From Sulfurovum sp. (lineage in GTDB: Bacteria; Campylobacterota; Campylobacteria; Campylobacterales; Sulfurovaceae): 64,000 nucleotides of DNA. Location of the stretch: NCBI GenBank assembly GCA_027068485.1, contig JAMOSB010000027.1:1-64000 (forward strand). The letters run 5' to 3'. The notes beneath the pieces are model-generated. The model made no database searches and had not been told where the DNA came from. It saw only the letters and a list, made by a program, of their open reading frames with translations. Both the position numbers and the translations under genes were made by a program. Shown one piece after another: positions 43,579-53,021 of the stretch (its first letter is position 1; every line of letters begins with the position of its first letter).

Positions 43579-44277
43579 CTACTCCCCTATCTTAGAAGCC
43601 CCTGCAAATACAATATTACCCCCCTCGACAACCCCTACCTCCCCTTGACACGCCAGTGAGGGGAGTGAGAGGTAGCGTCCTAGCACAACACCTTGATGAA
43701 AATGCCCCTCGATGACGCGTATATCAGAGGGGTAGTAGGAGAGGATCTTCTCTACTCGTTTCTCAAACCCCTCAAACTCCCGACAGATCGCTTTGTTCTG
43801 GAGTTTGGTACATTGCCACGCAATGAGCCACTGACCAAAGGGGTGAAGTAGACGCAGTATCCACGGGCTACGCACCAGTGCGGTATAGACCTCGTAGAGT
43901 ATCCCCATCCCATAGCGATCTCCATGCGAAAGTGCGACATGCTCCCCTCCTAGTGATGCCATCAAAGGCTGTTTGGCTCTTGGGTAGAGATGGATAGTCT
44001 CAAATATCGGTGCGAGAGCGAAGTCGTGATTGCCCTCAAGGTAGTGTATCTCGATGCGTCTGGAGAGTCGTTGGAGGAGGCTGATAGCTCTTGGGTAGAT
44101 CTGAAGTAGGGTCTCATTGTACCCAAAGAGTAGATCGAAGTTGTCACCCATCAAGAAGAGTTGAGGGGTGGAGAGGCTCCCCTCCTCTAGCCTCTCTAGG
44201 AGCGTAAGGAAAGCATCTCCATGGTGAGGATAGTGTGAATCCGCGACAAATATCGCCCCCTCTTCTATCGTGAGCAT
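43579..44277 (-). CDS. lpxH: UDP-2,3-diacylglucosamine diphosphatase
   Basis: Lipid A synthesis, cleaving UDP-diacylglucosamine to lipid X. A calcineurin-type phosphoesterase of 232 aa with ordered metal motifs: VADSHYPHHGD (residues 11-21), GDNFDLLFG near 43, EGNHDFAL near 80, SHGDRYG near 115 and GHFHQG near 194. Last of the greA-argC-lpxH run on the minus strand. Confidence 0.85.
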   Translation of the reverse strand: MLTIEEGAIFVADSHYPHHGDAFLTLLERLEEGSLSTPQLFLMGDNFDLLFGYNETLLQIYPRAISLLQRLSRRIEIHYLEGNHDFALAPIFETIHLYPRAKQPLMASLGGEHVALSHGDRYGMGILYEVYTALVRSPWILRLLHPFGQWLIAWQCTKLQNKAICREFEGFEKRVEKILSYYPSDIRVIEGHFHQGVVLGRYLSLPSLACQGEVGVVEGGNIVFAGASKIGE

Positions 44278-44284
44278 CGTATCA

Positions 44285-45292
44285 CTAGGGCATACAGGGG
44301 ATACGCGGTAGCCCTAGCCCCTCCTCATAGCCACACATCAAGTTGGCAGCGGCGAGGGCTTGGGAGCTAGCTCCTCGTAGGAGGTTGTCGATAGCAGAGG
44401 AGACAAACAGCCCCCGTTCGTTACGAGCAGCAAAGATATCACAAAAGTGCGTCCCCGCCGTCTGCTTGATCCCCACAGGTCTCTCACGGACACGCACAAA
44501 GGGGTCATTGGCGTAGTGTGCTTTGAGTATCGCTAGGGGGTCGATGTCCTCTTTGAGGGTGGCATAGACAGAGACCAGCTCCCCACGCGTCGCAGGGATG
44601 AGATGGGGGACGAAGTTAACACTCATCGTGACCCCATGGATCTTCTCTATCTTCTCTACGATCTCTGGAGCGTGACGGTGTTTGAGAGGATTGTAGGCGA
44701 AGATATTATCATTGACCGTGACAAAGTGTGTCGTCTCCGAGAGCTTCTTCCCTGCACCACTCACCCCAGACTTGGCATCCACAAAGAGGGGTGCGGTAGT
44801 ATCGATATAGGAGATAAAGGGCAAGATACCCAATAGGGTCGCTGTGGGATAGCACCCGGGACTTGCGACAAGCTGTGTGGTTTTGAGTGCCTCTTTGTAG
44901 TACTCAGGGAGTCCATAGACCGCTTGGGATAGGTGGGCGATATCCTCATGGGGACAGTAGTGCTTTTCATAAGTCTCAAGCTCCAAGCGATAATCCGCAG
45001 AGAGGTCGACTACTTTGAGACCCGCTTCGAGTAGCCCCTTGGCAAACCCCATCGCTGTCTTGTGCGGTAGTGCCAAAAAGACCAACTCACACGCCTCAAC
45101 TACAGAGCTAACTGTTGCCTTCTCCACGGGGTGACTCACCACCCCCTCTAGGGAGCTATGGAGTGCTTCTATCGTGGTGTCTCCTGAGGTCGTCGCTAGA
45201 TAACTCAGCTCAAACTTGGGATGCGTCACCAACATCTTGACCAGCTCCAAGCCCGTGTATCCACTCGCGCCTACTACACCTACGCGTATCAT
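44285..45292 (-). CDS. argC: N-acetyl-gamma-glutamyl-phosphate reductase
   Basis: Arginine biosynthesis, reducing N-acetylglutamyl phosphate with NADPH. The dinucleotide motif GASGYTGLEL is at residues 9-18 and the catalytic Cys in SPGCYPT near 145. 335 aa. Its ATG overlaps the greA stop by 4 bases. Confidence 0.94.
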   Translation of the reverse strand: MIRVGVVGASGYTGLELVKMLVTHPKFELSYLATTSGDTTIEALHSSLEGVVSHPVEKATVSSVVEACELVFLALPHKTAMGFAKGLLEAGLKVVDLSADYRLELETYEKHYCPHEDIAHLSQAVYGLPEYYKEALKTTQLVASPGCYPTATLLGILPFISYIDTTAPLFVDAKSGVSGAGKKLSETTHFVTVNDNIFAYNPLKHRHAPEIVEKIEKIHGVTMSVNFVPHLIPATRGELVSVYATLKEDIDPLAILKAHYANDPFVRVRERPVGIKQTAGTHFCDIFAARNERGLFVSSAIDNLLRGASSQALAAANLMCGYEEGLGLPRIPCMP

Positions 45293-45777
45293 TTGATTAC
45301 AATCTCTTCATACAACACCTCTTCGATATCGTACTTCATGCGTCCTTTGGGGAGTACCAGTGCGACCTCATCCCCCTCCTCCTTGCCTAGCAACACTTTT
45401 GCCATAGGAGAGCCTATTGAGATAAGACCTTGTGCGGGATTGGACTCATACGCCCCGACGATGGTATACTTCACCTCCTCTTCACTCTCCTGATCACACA
45501 ACACCACGGTAGATCCAAAACTGATGCGTTCATGGGCGAGGTTTTGAGGGTCTACCACCTGTGCCCGCCCGACTACATCGGTTAACTCTGCGATGCGTGC
45601 CTCCATAAGCCCCTGCTTATCTTTGGCTGCGTGGTACTCCGCATTCTCCTTGAGATCCCCCAACTCTCTCGCCTCATCAATCACCTTAGCGATAATCCCT
45701 CTCTCTTTGGTCTTGAGTTGCTCTAATTCTGCAGAGAGCTTCTCATAAGTTGCTCGTAACATCGGCTCTTTTTGCAC
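45289..45777 (-). CDS. greA: Transcript-cleavage factor GreA
   Basis: Rescues backtracked RNA polymerase. N-terminal coiled coil (about residues 10-75) with ARELGDLKENAEYHAAK, the acidic tip motif, and the C-terminal FKBP-like domain with ISIGSPMAK. 162 aa. First gene of the argC/lpxH run, divergent from surE. Confidence 0.94.
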   Translation of the reverse strand: MQKEPMLRATYEKLSAELEQLKTKERGIIAKVIDEARELGDLKENAEYHAAKDKQGLMEARIAELTDVVGRAQVVDPQNLAHERISFGSTVVLCDQESEEEVKYTIVGAYESNPAQGLISIGSPMAKVLLGKEEGDEVALVLPKGRMKYDIEEVLYEEIVIK

Positions 45778-45824
45778 TATGTGTCCTTTGGTTTCTTTGA
45801 TTTAGAGTATTATACCAAAAAGGT

Positions 45825-45830
45825 TATAAT
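45825..45830 (+). promoter_or_regulatory. -10 box of surE
   Basis: TATAAT 22 bases before the surE ATG in the 74-bp region divergent from greA. Confidence 0.45.
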
Positions 45831-45851
45831 AGCATTTAAAAAGAGCTTTGT

Positions 45852-46631
45852 ATGAAAAAAATACTCATCACCAATGATGACGGCTATGACTCTGAGGGGC
45901 TTTTGGCTCTCGTTGAAGCCCTCCGACCCTTTGCCCATGTTATGGTAGTCGCTCCAACGACAGAGAAGTCTGCGTGCGGACACTCCTTGACACTCACGCG
46001 TCCCCTACACTTTATCGAAGTGGAACAAGACTTCTATAAGCTCGATGATGGCACCCCAACAGACTGTGTCTTCCTCTCCCTTACCAAGCTCTTCACCCAT
46101 GAGCAACGCCCCGATCTGGTCATCTCAGGGATCAATATCGGAGCCAATATGGGAGAGGATATCACCTACTCAGGGACGGCAAGTGCTGCGATGGAAGCGG
46201 TACTCCAAGGGATCCCTGCTATCGCCATTAGCCAAGTCTACCACGATAGCGGTGCGACAATCAAGCAGTATGGCTACACCCTCGCCCAAGAGAGTATCGT
46301 CACACTCGTTAAGCGTATCTTCGCAGGCTCTTTCCCACTCCCTCCGCGGAAGTTTCTCAATGTCAATATCCCCCCTATCCCCGCTAGCCAATGCCGAGGC
46401 TTCAAGGTCACACGAGCAGGGAACAAAAAGTATGGCTTTGATGCAGCAGTACACTACAACCCACGAGGCAAAGAGTACTACTGGATCGGACTCCCTCGCC
46501 TAGAGTGGATGGAGACGCAGGGGCATACCACAGACTTCGAGGCAGTAGGAGCAGGGTATATCTCCCTCACCCCTATCATGCTCGATATGACGGCACACGA
46601 TGAGATAAAAGCCCTTGAGGGGTGGTTATGA
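45852..46631 (+). CDS. surE: 5'/3'-nucleotidase SurE
   Basis: Metal-dependent nucleoside monophosphate phosphatase. The N-terminal metal motif ITNDDGYDSEG (residues 5-15, paired Asp) and SGINIGANMGEDITYSGTA near 97 are characteristic. 259 aa. Overlaps the next gene (ATGA). Confidence 0.93.
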   Translation: MKKILITNDDGYDSEGLLALVEALRPFAHVMVVAPTTEKSACGHSLTLTRPLHFIEVEQDFYKLDDGTPTDCVFLSLTKLFTHEQRPDLVISGINIGANMGEDITYSGTASAAMEAVLQGIPAIAISQVYHDSGATIKQYGYTLAQESIVTLVKRIFAGSFPLPPRKFLNVNIPPIPASQCRGFKVTRAGNKKYGFDAAVHYNPRGKEYYWIGLPRLEWMETQGHTTDFEAVGAGYISLTPIMLDMTAHDEIKALEGWL

Positions 46632-47269
46632 GGTTTGAGCGATGTCGTCACCTCTTTGGAGAGGAGGGGTTTGCCAAGATAGCTCAGAGCAAGATACTCA
46701 TCTTGGGGGTGGGCGGGGTCGGTTCCTACGCCCTTGACTGCCTCTACCGCTCAGGTGTCCAAGATATCACTATCGTCGACTACGATACCTACGATGAGTC
46801 CAACCGCAACCGTCAGATAGGCTCTGATGCGGTAGGCAAAAGCAAGGTCGCCACCCTCGCCTCACACTACCCCACCATCACCCCCATCGAACAACAGATG
46901 GATATGGCATGGGTGGAGGCATTTGACTTTGAACCATATGATATCATCATCGACGCAGCAGACACCACCAGAGTCAAACTCGAAGTCGCCAAGAGGTGCT
47001 ACAAGAAGCTCATCATGTCTGTAGGCTCTGCGAAGCGGTATGATACCAATAAGATAGAGGTCGCCTCGATCTGGAAGACCCACGGAGATGCCCTCGCCCG
47101 CAAGATACGCAACGAACTCAAAAAAGCCAAGTTTGACCGTAACTTCACCGTGGTCTTCTCTCCCGAAGAGGATCGCTGTCAGGGCAAAGGGTCATTTGTC
47201 GGGGTGACAGGAGCGTTTGGACTCACCATCTGCTCAGAAGCGATCAAGAGGATCACCCACACAAAGTAG
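46628..47269 (+). CDS. ThiF/E1-like enzyme, TcdA (tRNA t6A dehydratase) type
   Basis: An ATP-dependent adenylating enzyme of 213 aa. The Rossmann motif GVGGVGSYALD is at about residues 29-39, with RNRQIG (ATP contact) near 62. The opening RFERCRHLFGEEGF and overall length match TcdA/CsdL, which cyclises t6A in tRNAs to ct6A. The usual catalytic-Cys segment of sulfur-carrier E1s is not evident. I start at the ATG at 46628, overlapping the surE stop. Confidence 0.83.
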   Translation: MRFERCRHLFGEEGFAKIAQSKILILGVGGVGSYALDCLYRSGVQDITIVDYDTYDESNRNRQIGSDAVGKSKVATLASHYPTITPIEQQMDMAWVEAFDFEPYDIIIDAADTTRVKLEVAKRCYKKLIMSVGSAKRYDTNKIEVASIWKTHGDALARKIRNELKKAKFDRNFTVVFSPEEDRCQGKGSFVGVTGAFGLTICSEAIKRITHTK

Positions 47270-47273
47270 TCCC

Positions 47274-48017
47274 CTACCCACCAAACATCTTCTGGGCTAG
47301 CAGTATCACGGCGAGTAGATAGAGGAGGAGGAGAGAGGTTTTGTGATGGGTGTCGGTGATATGATCTTTGAGCCAGATTCCAAAGCTCACACCAATCAAC
47401 GAGGCAAACGCGACGATAAGCCCATGCTCAAAGTCGATCGTCCCCGAACCCAAACGGCTCATCATTCCTGCGATAGAGGAGAAGACCACAAAGAAGAGTC
47501 CTGCACTAACCGCTTTCTTGATGGGGTAGTGGAGGAGTCCTACGAGAAGAGGTGTGAGGATGATAGACCCCCCAATCCCTAGTGTGATAGAGAAGACCCC
47601 AATCCCCACTCCAATCACCAAGAGTAGCCACTTCTCAAGGCTCTTGGTCTGCGTCTCATCATCATGAGAGGCGGAGAAGAAGAGTCTAAAGAGTGCAAAG
47701 AGAAGCACTCCAAAGAAGATATACTGTAGCAGTACATCAGGGACAAACCGCGTCACATACCCCCCAACATAGCCTCCAAGAAACCCCCCAAATCCAACCC
47801 AAATCCCCTCACCAATAACCAGTGAGCCTTTTTTGTGGTTGAGATAGGAGCCAAAGATAGAGGAGAAGACCATCTGTATGATGGAGATACCAATAGCATC
47901 TTTGATATCAAACCCCAGTGCCAAGAGTAGCGGGACGAGGATCATCCCACCCCCAATACCAAAGAACCCTGACATACTTCCAATAAAAATCCCCACCATA
48001 CCCAACTCGATCAACAC
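47274..48017 (-). CDS. TSUP (TauE/SafE) family membrane permease
   Basis: A 247-aa protein with seven to eight membrane helices. Both halves open with the family's Gly-rich motif (GSMSGFFGIGGGMILVPLL at about residues 16-34 and ITLGIGGSIILTPLL near 146). TSUP members export or import sulfonates, sulfite or thiosulfate; the substrate here is unknown. Convergent with the ThiF-family gene, with 4 bases between stops. Confidence 0.85.
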   Translation of the reverse strand: MLIELGMVGIFIGSMSGFFGIGGGMILVPLLLALGFDIKDAIGISIIQMVFSSIFGSYLNHKKGSLVIGEGIWVGFGGFLGGYVGGYVTRFVPDVLLQYIFFGVLLFALFRLFFSASHDDETQTKSLEKWLLLVIGVGIGVFSITLGIGGSIILTPLLVGLLHYPIKKAVSAGLFFVVFSSIAGMMSRLGSGTIDFEHGLIVAFASLIGVSFGIWLKDHITDTHHKTSLLLLYLLAVILLAQKMFGG

Positions 48018-48018
48018 C

Positions 48019-48510
48019 TTAAACTCCTCTTCGCTCTTTGGTCTGCATCTGAAGCTTCACTTGAAGCCTCTCCCGCTCTTGACGCAAGTTGTTGCGTTCT
48101 TGCTCCATACGCTCATAGCTCTCTAGGAGTCGTTTGTAGTAGTTTTGGAGTGATTCTAGCTCCTTTTGGGTGGTGCTGAGTGACTCTGTTGCACCCTTGG
48201 CACGCGCTTCAGACTCCAAGAGGCTCTTTTGTGCCATTTGAAGTCGCTGTTTGATCGTATCAAACGCCTCAACCCGCTGGCTATACTCCATCATATGCTC
48301 ATGCAACACCGCATGCTCCTGCTCTAGGCGTGTGAGCTGTTGAGTGGCGAGTTTTTGGGAGACTTGGGCATTGAGGTAGCCCACTTTATAGTTACGGATA
48401 CGGATACTTGCGATGACGACTACCAAGACGATAAAGAGTATCACCGCTAGCACAAGCACTACAAAAAAGAGTAGCGTCGGATCTCTAAAAAGCTCTTCTA
48501 ACGCTTCCAT
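48019..48510 (-). CDS. Membrane-anchored coiled-coil protein
   Basis: A 163-aa protein with one N-terminal membrane helix (about residues 13-38) and a long Lys/Glu/Gln/Leu heptad coiled coil for the rest, probably cytoplasmic (positive RIRNYK follows the helix). It lies with 1-base spacings between lolA and the TSUP gene. Topology resembles RmuC or YhcB-like envelope proteins, but I cannot assign a family. Confidence 0.65.
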   Translation of the reverse strand: MEALEELFRDPTLLFFVVLVLAVILFIVLVVVIASIRIRNYKVGYLNAQVSQKLATQQLTRLEQEHAVLHEHMMEYSQRVEAFDTIKQRLQMAQKSLLESEARAKGATESLSTTQKELESLQNYYKRLLESYERMEQERNNLRQERERLQVKLQMQTKERRGV

Positions 48511-49032
48511 CTAACCACGAATCCTATCGTAATCGCGTGGTGCCTCACACTGCATACTCTTGGGAGGAAGGTTCTTATGCCCATACTGCATCCCCCAGAA
48601 GAGTATCTGGACTTTGTTGTCAAGATCATCAAAGTACGCCACACTCTCCAACTGCTCCTTGGCATTGAGCTTGATGGTGTAGTGTCGGTTCTCATAATCT
48701 GCGATATAGATAGAGGGGGCGTGGCGTTTGGCGTGGCGGAGTATCTTCCCTAGATCAAATCCCTTGTCGATAAGATAGTTGGAGACCTGCTCTAGGTCAT
48801 GGTCGACTACGATTAGCTCATAGCCATCACTACAAACCTCTTTTTGGGTGGGGGTGCGATAGAGCCACTTAAAGAGCATACTATCAGAGAAGCGTACCTT
48901 CCCTGTGTAACTAATCACCTTTTTTTTGGGATTGGTAATGGTCTGTTTGAAGTGAGCATGAAAGCTCTGAGGCAAGCGAATAGTAGCAGAAGCAAGTGTC
49001 AATGAGACGATCAATAGGATGAGGATTTTCAT
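48511..49032 (-). CDS. lolA: Outer-membrane lipoprotein carrier protein LolA
   Basis: Periplasmic chaperone moving lipoproteins from LolCDE to the outer membrane. Signal peptide (about residues 1-16), then the LolA fold with FHAHFKQTITNPKKKVISYTGKVRF, FKWLYRTP and VDHDLEQVSNYLI. 173 aa. Divergent from secA, as in Helicobacter where lolA and secA are also neighbours. Confidence 0.87.
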   Translation of the reverse strand: MKILILLIVSLTLASATIRLPQSFHAHFKQTITNPKKKVISYTGKVRFSDSMLFKWLYRTPTQKEVCSDGYELIVVDHDLEQVSNYLIDKGFDLGKILRHAKRHAPSIYIADYENRHYTIKLNAKEQLESVAYFDDLDNKVQILFWGMQYGHKNLPPKSMQCEAPRDYDRIRG

Positions 49033-49044
49033 ACGACTCCTTAA

Positions 49045-49110
49045 GGGTATAGAGTGTAAATATACCCAAAAGCCACTTGGATACCTATTAAGGGTGACCT
49101 TAATCTCTTT
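49045..49110 (+). promoter_or_regulatory. Two inverted repeats in the lolA-secA divergent region
   Basis: GGGTATA/TATACCC (49045-49051 and 49061-49067) and ATTAAGG-gtga-CCTTAAT (49087-49104). The second is followed by CTCTTTTT, a terminator- or attenuator-like layout pointing at secA. They could be operators, or a leader hairpin if secA transcription starts upstream of 49087. Confidence 0.4.
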
Positions 49111-49151
49111 TTGGATAAAATAATCGGAATTTATAAAAGGGCAAGTAGAAG

Positions 49152-51788
49152 ATGATAAAAAAGATACTCAATATTTTTGGCACACGAAACGATAAAATCG
49201 TAAAAAGCTACCTCAAAAAAATCAAACATATCAACGCACTTGAGGCGACCTATCAACCACTCAGTGATAGGGAACTCAAAGAGGCATTTAATACGCTTAG
49301 AGCCAGTGTAGTGGAGGGGGCTAAGTCTCTTGAGGAGGTCTGCTATGACTCTTTTGCTATCACCCGAGAGGCGAGTAAGCGTACCCTTGGACTTCGCCAC
49401 TATGATGTACAGCTTGTGGGGGGCTTGGTACTCAACGATGGCAATATCGCAGAGATGAAAACAGGAGAGGGCAAGACACTGGTTGCAACCCTTGCGGTAA
49501 TACTCAACGCGATGGAGGGCAAAGGGGTTCATGTCGTCACGGTCAATGACTACCTTGCTAAGCGGGATGCCAAAGAGATGGCACCACTCTATGAGTTTTT
49601 GGGCTACAGTGTAGGGAGTATCACCGCCGATATCCCCGATGAGATGAGTCGCAAGGCCCAGTATGAGGCGGATATCACCTATGGTACCAACAATGAGTAT
49701 GGATTTGACTACCTGCGTGACAATATGAAAGTGCGTGCAGAGGAGAAGGTACAACGCCTCCACCACTTCGCGATCGTCGATGAGGTCGACTCTATCCTCA
49801 TCGATGAAGCACGAACCCCACTTATCATCTCAGGACCAACCCAGAGAGATCATAACCACTACGCCAAAGCCAATGAGATCGCCATCGCTATGGAGCGTGG
49901 AGAGAAGAAAGAGACCCGACCAGGGGAGCCAGAGGAGACCACAGGGGACTTCATCGTCGATGAGAAGAACCGTACCATCATCATGACAGAAGATGGACTC
50001 CAAAAAGCCCAAGATCTCTTTGAGGTGGAGAACCTCTACAACCTTGAGAATGCTGCCCTCTCCCACCACCTCGACCAAGCCCTCAAAGCCCACTATATCT
50101 TCGAGAAAGATGTCGACTATGTAGTACAAAACGATGAGATTATCATTGTCGATGAGTTTACGGGTCGACTCTCTGAGGGGCGACGCTACTCTGAGGGACT
50201 CCACCAAGCACTCGAAGCCAAAGAGGGAGTTGCTATCCAAGAGGAATCACAAACCCTCGCAGAGATCACCTACCAAAACTACTTTAGACTCTACGAGAAG
50301 CTTGCGGGTATGACAGGGACGGCACAGACCGAGGCGACAGAGTTTGCACAGATCTATGACCTTGATGTCATCTCTATCCCGACCAATCTCCCTATCGCCC
50401 GTCTCGACAAAAATGACCTCATATACAACACCGAACGAGAGAAGCTCGATGCGGTAGTACGCCGTGTCAAAGAGCTCAATGCCAAGGGGCAACCTGTCCT
50501 CATCGGAACAGCATCCATCGAGAAGTCTGAACTCATCGATGAACGACTCAAAAAAGAGAAGATCGCCCACAATATGCTCAATGCCAAAAACCACTTCCAA
50601 GAGGCGGAGATCATCATGAACGCAGGGCAAAAAGGTGCTGTCACCGTCGCGACCAACATGGCGGGGCGTGGAGTCGATATCAAGATCGATGATGAGGTTA
50701 GAGCGTTGGGTGGATTGATGATCCTAGGGACAGAACGCCACGAGTCACGCCGTATCGACAACCAACTTAGAGGGCGTTCGGGTCGTCAAGGTGACCCAGG
50801 AGAGAGCCAGTTCTTCTTGAGTCTTGATGACAACCTCTTGCGTATCTTTGGTGGAGAGAAGATCCGCAATATCATGAGCCGTCTCGGGGTCGAAGAGGGG
50901 GAGTATATCGACTCCAAGATCGTCACCCGTTCGGTCGAAAAGGCACAGAAAAAGGTCGAAAATCAGCACTATGAGTCACGAAAACATATCTTAGAGTATG
51001 ATGATGTCGCCAACCACCAACGAAAAGCGATCTATGGCTTTAGAAATCAGCTCCTCGATAGCACCTTTGATATCGGAGCAAAGATCAAAGAGAACCGTGA
51101 AGAGTATATCCTCCACCTCCTTGAACTCTCTGAGATCTTTGAGGGGATTGCCAAAGAGGACTTCAACTTAGAGAAGCTCATCGCACTCATCGAAGAGGAG
51201 CTCAATATCGTTGTCGATATCGAAGCCTTCAAAGAGAAAGAGGTCTCACAACTCACGGAGATGATCCGAGAGATGATGGAGAACCTCTACGAAGAGAAGA
51301 TGGCACAACTCGCACCAGATCAGCGAGAGGAGATAGAGCGTATCCTCTACCTCCAAGTGCTTGACCCACAGTGGAGAGATCACCTCTATGAGATGGATGT
51401 CCTCAAGACAGGTATCGGACTGAGAGGCTATAACCAAAAAGACCCACTCACGGAGTATAAGCAAGATAGCTACAAACTCTTCACCGACTTGGTACAACGC
51501 ATCAAATATGAGGCGGTCAAGACCCTTCAGCTTGTACAGTTTGACTTCCGCTCTCCCGATGAGGAGGAGGCAGCACTAGAGCAGATGCGTGAGAAGCTTG
51601 AGCATGATATCCAAGAGGCACAACTCAACCAATCGTTTGAGGAGGGGGAGATCGTCGATGAGGCGATTATGCAACCGATTACGGGTACCAAAAAACCCAA
51701 GCGAAACGACCCCTGCCCGTGTGGTTCGGGTGACAAATATAAAAACTGCTGCGGACAGAGCGGACCCAAAAAAGGGGTCTTCGCCTAA
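49152..51788 (+). CDS. secA: Preprotein translocase ATPase SecA
   Basis: Motor of the Sec pathway. Walker A in [13 protein letters not shown] (about residues 100-112), [14 protein letters not shown] (DEAD region, near 211), a preprotein cross-linking domain, helicase domain 2 with GRGVDIK and [10 protein letters not shown] near 540. The C-terminal zinc motif [13 protein letters not shown] is near 860. 878 aa is normal. Overlaps the next gene by one base (TAATG). Confidence 0.96.
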   Translation: MIKKILNIFGTRNDKIVKSYLKKIKHINALEATYQPLSDRELKEAFNTLRASVVEGAKSLEEVCYDSFAITREASKRTLGLRHYDVQLVGGLVLNDGNIAEMKTGEGKTLVATLAVILNAMEGKGVHVVTVNDYLAKRDAKEMAPLYEFLGYSVGSITADIPDEMSRKAQYEADITYGTNNEYGFDYLRDNMKVRAEEKVQRLHHFAIVDEVDSILIDEARTPLIISGPTQRDHNHYAKANEIAIAMERGEKKETRPGEPEETTGDFIVDEKNRTIIMTEDGLQKAQDLFEVENLYNLENAALSHHLDQALKAHYIFEKDVDYVVQNDEIIIVDEFTGRLSEGRRYSEGLHQALEAKEGVAIQEESQTLAEITYQNYFRLYEKLAGMTGTAQTEATEFAQIYDLDVISIPTNLPIARLDKNDLIYNTEREKLDAVVRRVKELNAKGQPVLIGTASIEKSELIDERLKKEKIAHNMLNAKNHFQEAEIIMNAGQKGAVTVATNMAGRGVDIKIDDEVRALGGLMILGTERHESRRIDNQLRGRSGRQGDPGESQFFLSLDDNLLRIFGGEKIRNIMSRLGVEEGEYIDSKIVTRSVEKAQKKVENQHYESRKHILEYDDVANHQRKAIYGFRNQLLDSTFDIGAKIKENREEYILHLLELSEIFEGIAKEDFNLEKLIALIEEELNIVVDIEAFKEKEVSQLTEMIREMMENLYEEKMAQLAPDQREEIERILYLQVLDPQWRDHLYEMDVLKTGIGLRGYNQKDPLTEYKQDSYKLFTDLVQRIKYEAVKTLQLVQFDFRSPDEEEAALEQMREKLEHDIQEAQLNQSFEEGEIVDEAIMQPITGTKKPKRNDPCPCGSGDKYKNCCGQSGPKKGVFA

Positions 51789-53014
51789 TGTCCCACTCCA
51801 CCACCTCTCTCCCACCCAACAAACACTTTGTTGGGCATATCATCCAACACTACCTCAAGTATGATAGAGAGAACCCCTTTATCTTCATCTCTGCACTCTT
51901 AGCCTTTTTGGGGATTGCTACGGGGGTGATGGTACTGATGATCGCTATGGGGATTATGAACGGAACCCAACAGGAGTTTACCAAAAAGCTCTTTGTGATG
52001 AACTACCCCCTTACCCTTCTACCTATCGAAGAGGGTGCCATCGATGATAGACTTATCACTCAACTCTCCCACGACTTTCCTACACTAAAGTTTAGCCCCT
52101 ACTACACCACCCAAGTCATCACCAAAAACAGTGACGCAGTCCAAGGCTCCCTCCTCTATGGGGTAGACTATACCAAAGAGAGTGCCATCAACCCTATCTT
52201 TGCCAAGGGACAAGGAGAGGGAGAGAGTCGATTTCGTCTGGTGATGGGAGAGGGACTCTCCTTTGAGATGGACGCACCCATTGGAGAGAAGGTCACCCTC
52301 TACTTCTCAGAGCAACAAGCTGTGGGGTTTGGTACTATGCCCCTACAGAAACGCTTTGTCGTGGATGGAGTCTTCAAATCAGGACTCAAAGCCTATGATA
52401 AGGCGATCATGTACGCACCCTTAGAGGCGTTTGAGAAGCTCCTCAAACGCCCTCATGGGGTCTATGATGGACTTCATATCTACACCACTGAGCCGATGGA
52501 AGCGATCAAAGAGATCCAAGCACACCTCCCCTCCACGGTGATGATAGAGGGGTGGTGGGAGCAAAATGGCAACTTCTTCTCCGCAATGGAGATGGAGAAG
52601 AAAGCCCTCTTCTTGGTACTCCTGCTCATTATCCTCATCGCCTCACTCAATATCATCTCCTCACTACTGATGACGGTGATGAGTCGTCGTAGTGAGATCG
52701 CTTTGATGCGGACACTCGGAGCCACTCAGCAGGAGATACGCATGATCTTCTTCCGTTTAGGGGTGATCATCGGGAGTGCGGGTATCGTCACGGGTACCCT
52801 CCTTGGGGGGCTTGGCATCTGGGTGCTGACCACCTTTGATATCATCTCGATGCCAGCAGATGTCTATGGAACGAGCCGTCTCCCCGTGGACTTGACCCTC
52901 AGTGACTTTGGGTTGATACTCCTTGGTACGACTCTTATCATCCTACTCTCCTCACGCTACCCTGCCAAGAAAGCCTCTCAGACCGACCCCCTACTCGTCC
53001 TCAAAAACGAGTAG
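51788..53014 (+). CDS. LolC/LolE-type lipoprotein-release ABC permease
   Basis: A 408-aa MacB/FtsX-type permease: one N-terminal membrane helix, a periplasmic domain (about residues 55-265), then three C-terminal helices, with the conserved SRRSEIALMRTLGATQQEI loop. Only one permease is present, as in Helicobacter, suggesting a single-permease LolF-like arrangement. The partner ATPase LolD is not in the window. lolA is 2.7 kb away on the other side of secA. Confidence 0.85.
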   Translation: MSHSTTSLPPNKHFVGHIIQHYLKYDRENPFIFISALLAFLGIATGVMVLMIAMGIMNGTQQEFTKKLFVMNYPLTLLPIEEGAIDDRLITQLSHDFPTLKFSPYYTTQVITKNSDAVQGSLLYGVDYTKESAINPIFAKGQGEGESRFRLVMGEGLSFEMDAPIGEKVTLYFSEQQAVGFGTMPLQKRFVVDGVFKSGLKAYDKAIMYAPLEAFEKLLKRPHGVYDGLHIYTTEPMEAIKEIQAHLPSTVMIEGWWEQNGNFFSAMEMEKKALFLVLLLIILIASLNIISSLLMTVMSRRSEIALMRTLGATQQEIRMIFFRLGVIIGSAGIVTGTLLGGLGIWVLTTFDIISMPADVYGTSRLPVDLTLSDFGLILLGTTLIILLSSRYPAKKASQTDPLLVLKNE

Positions 53015-53021
53015 TCACCCG

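Noticed and set aside
49033-49151. SecM-like arrest peptide before secA
   Set aside because: No open frame with a signal peptide or arrest sequence fits in the 119-bp region.
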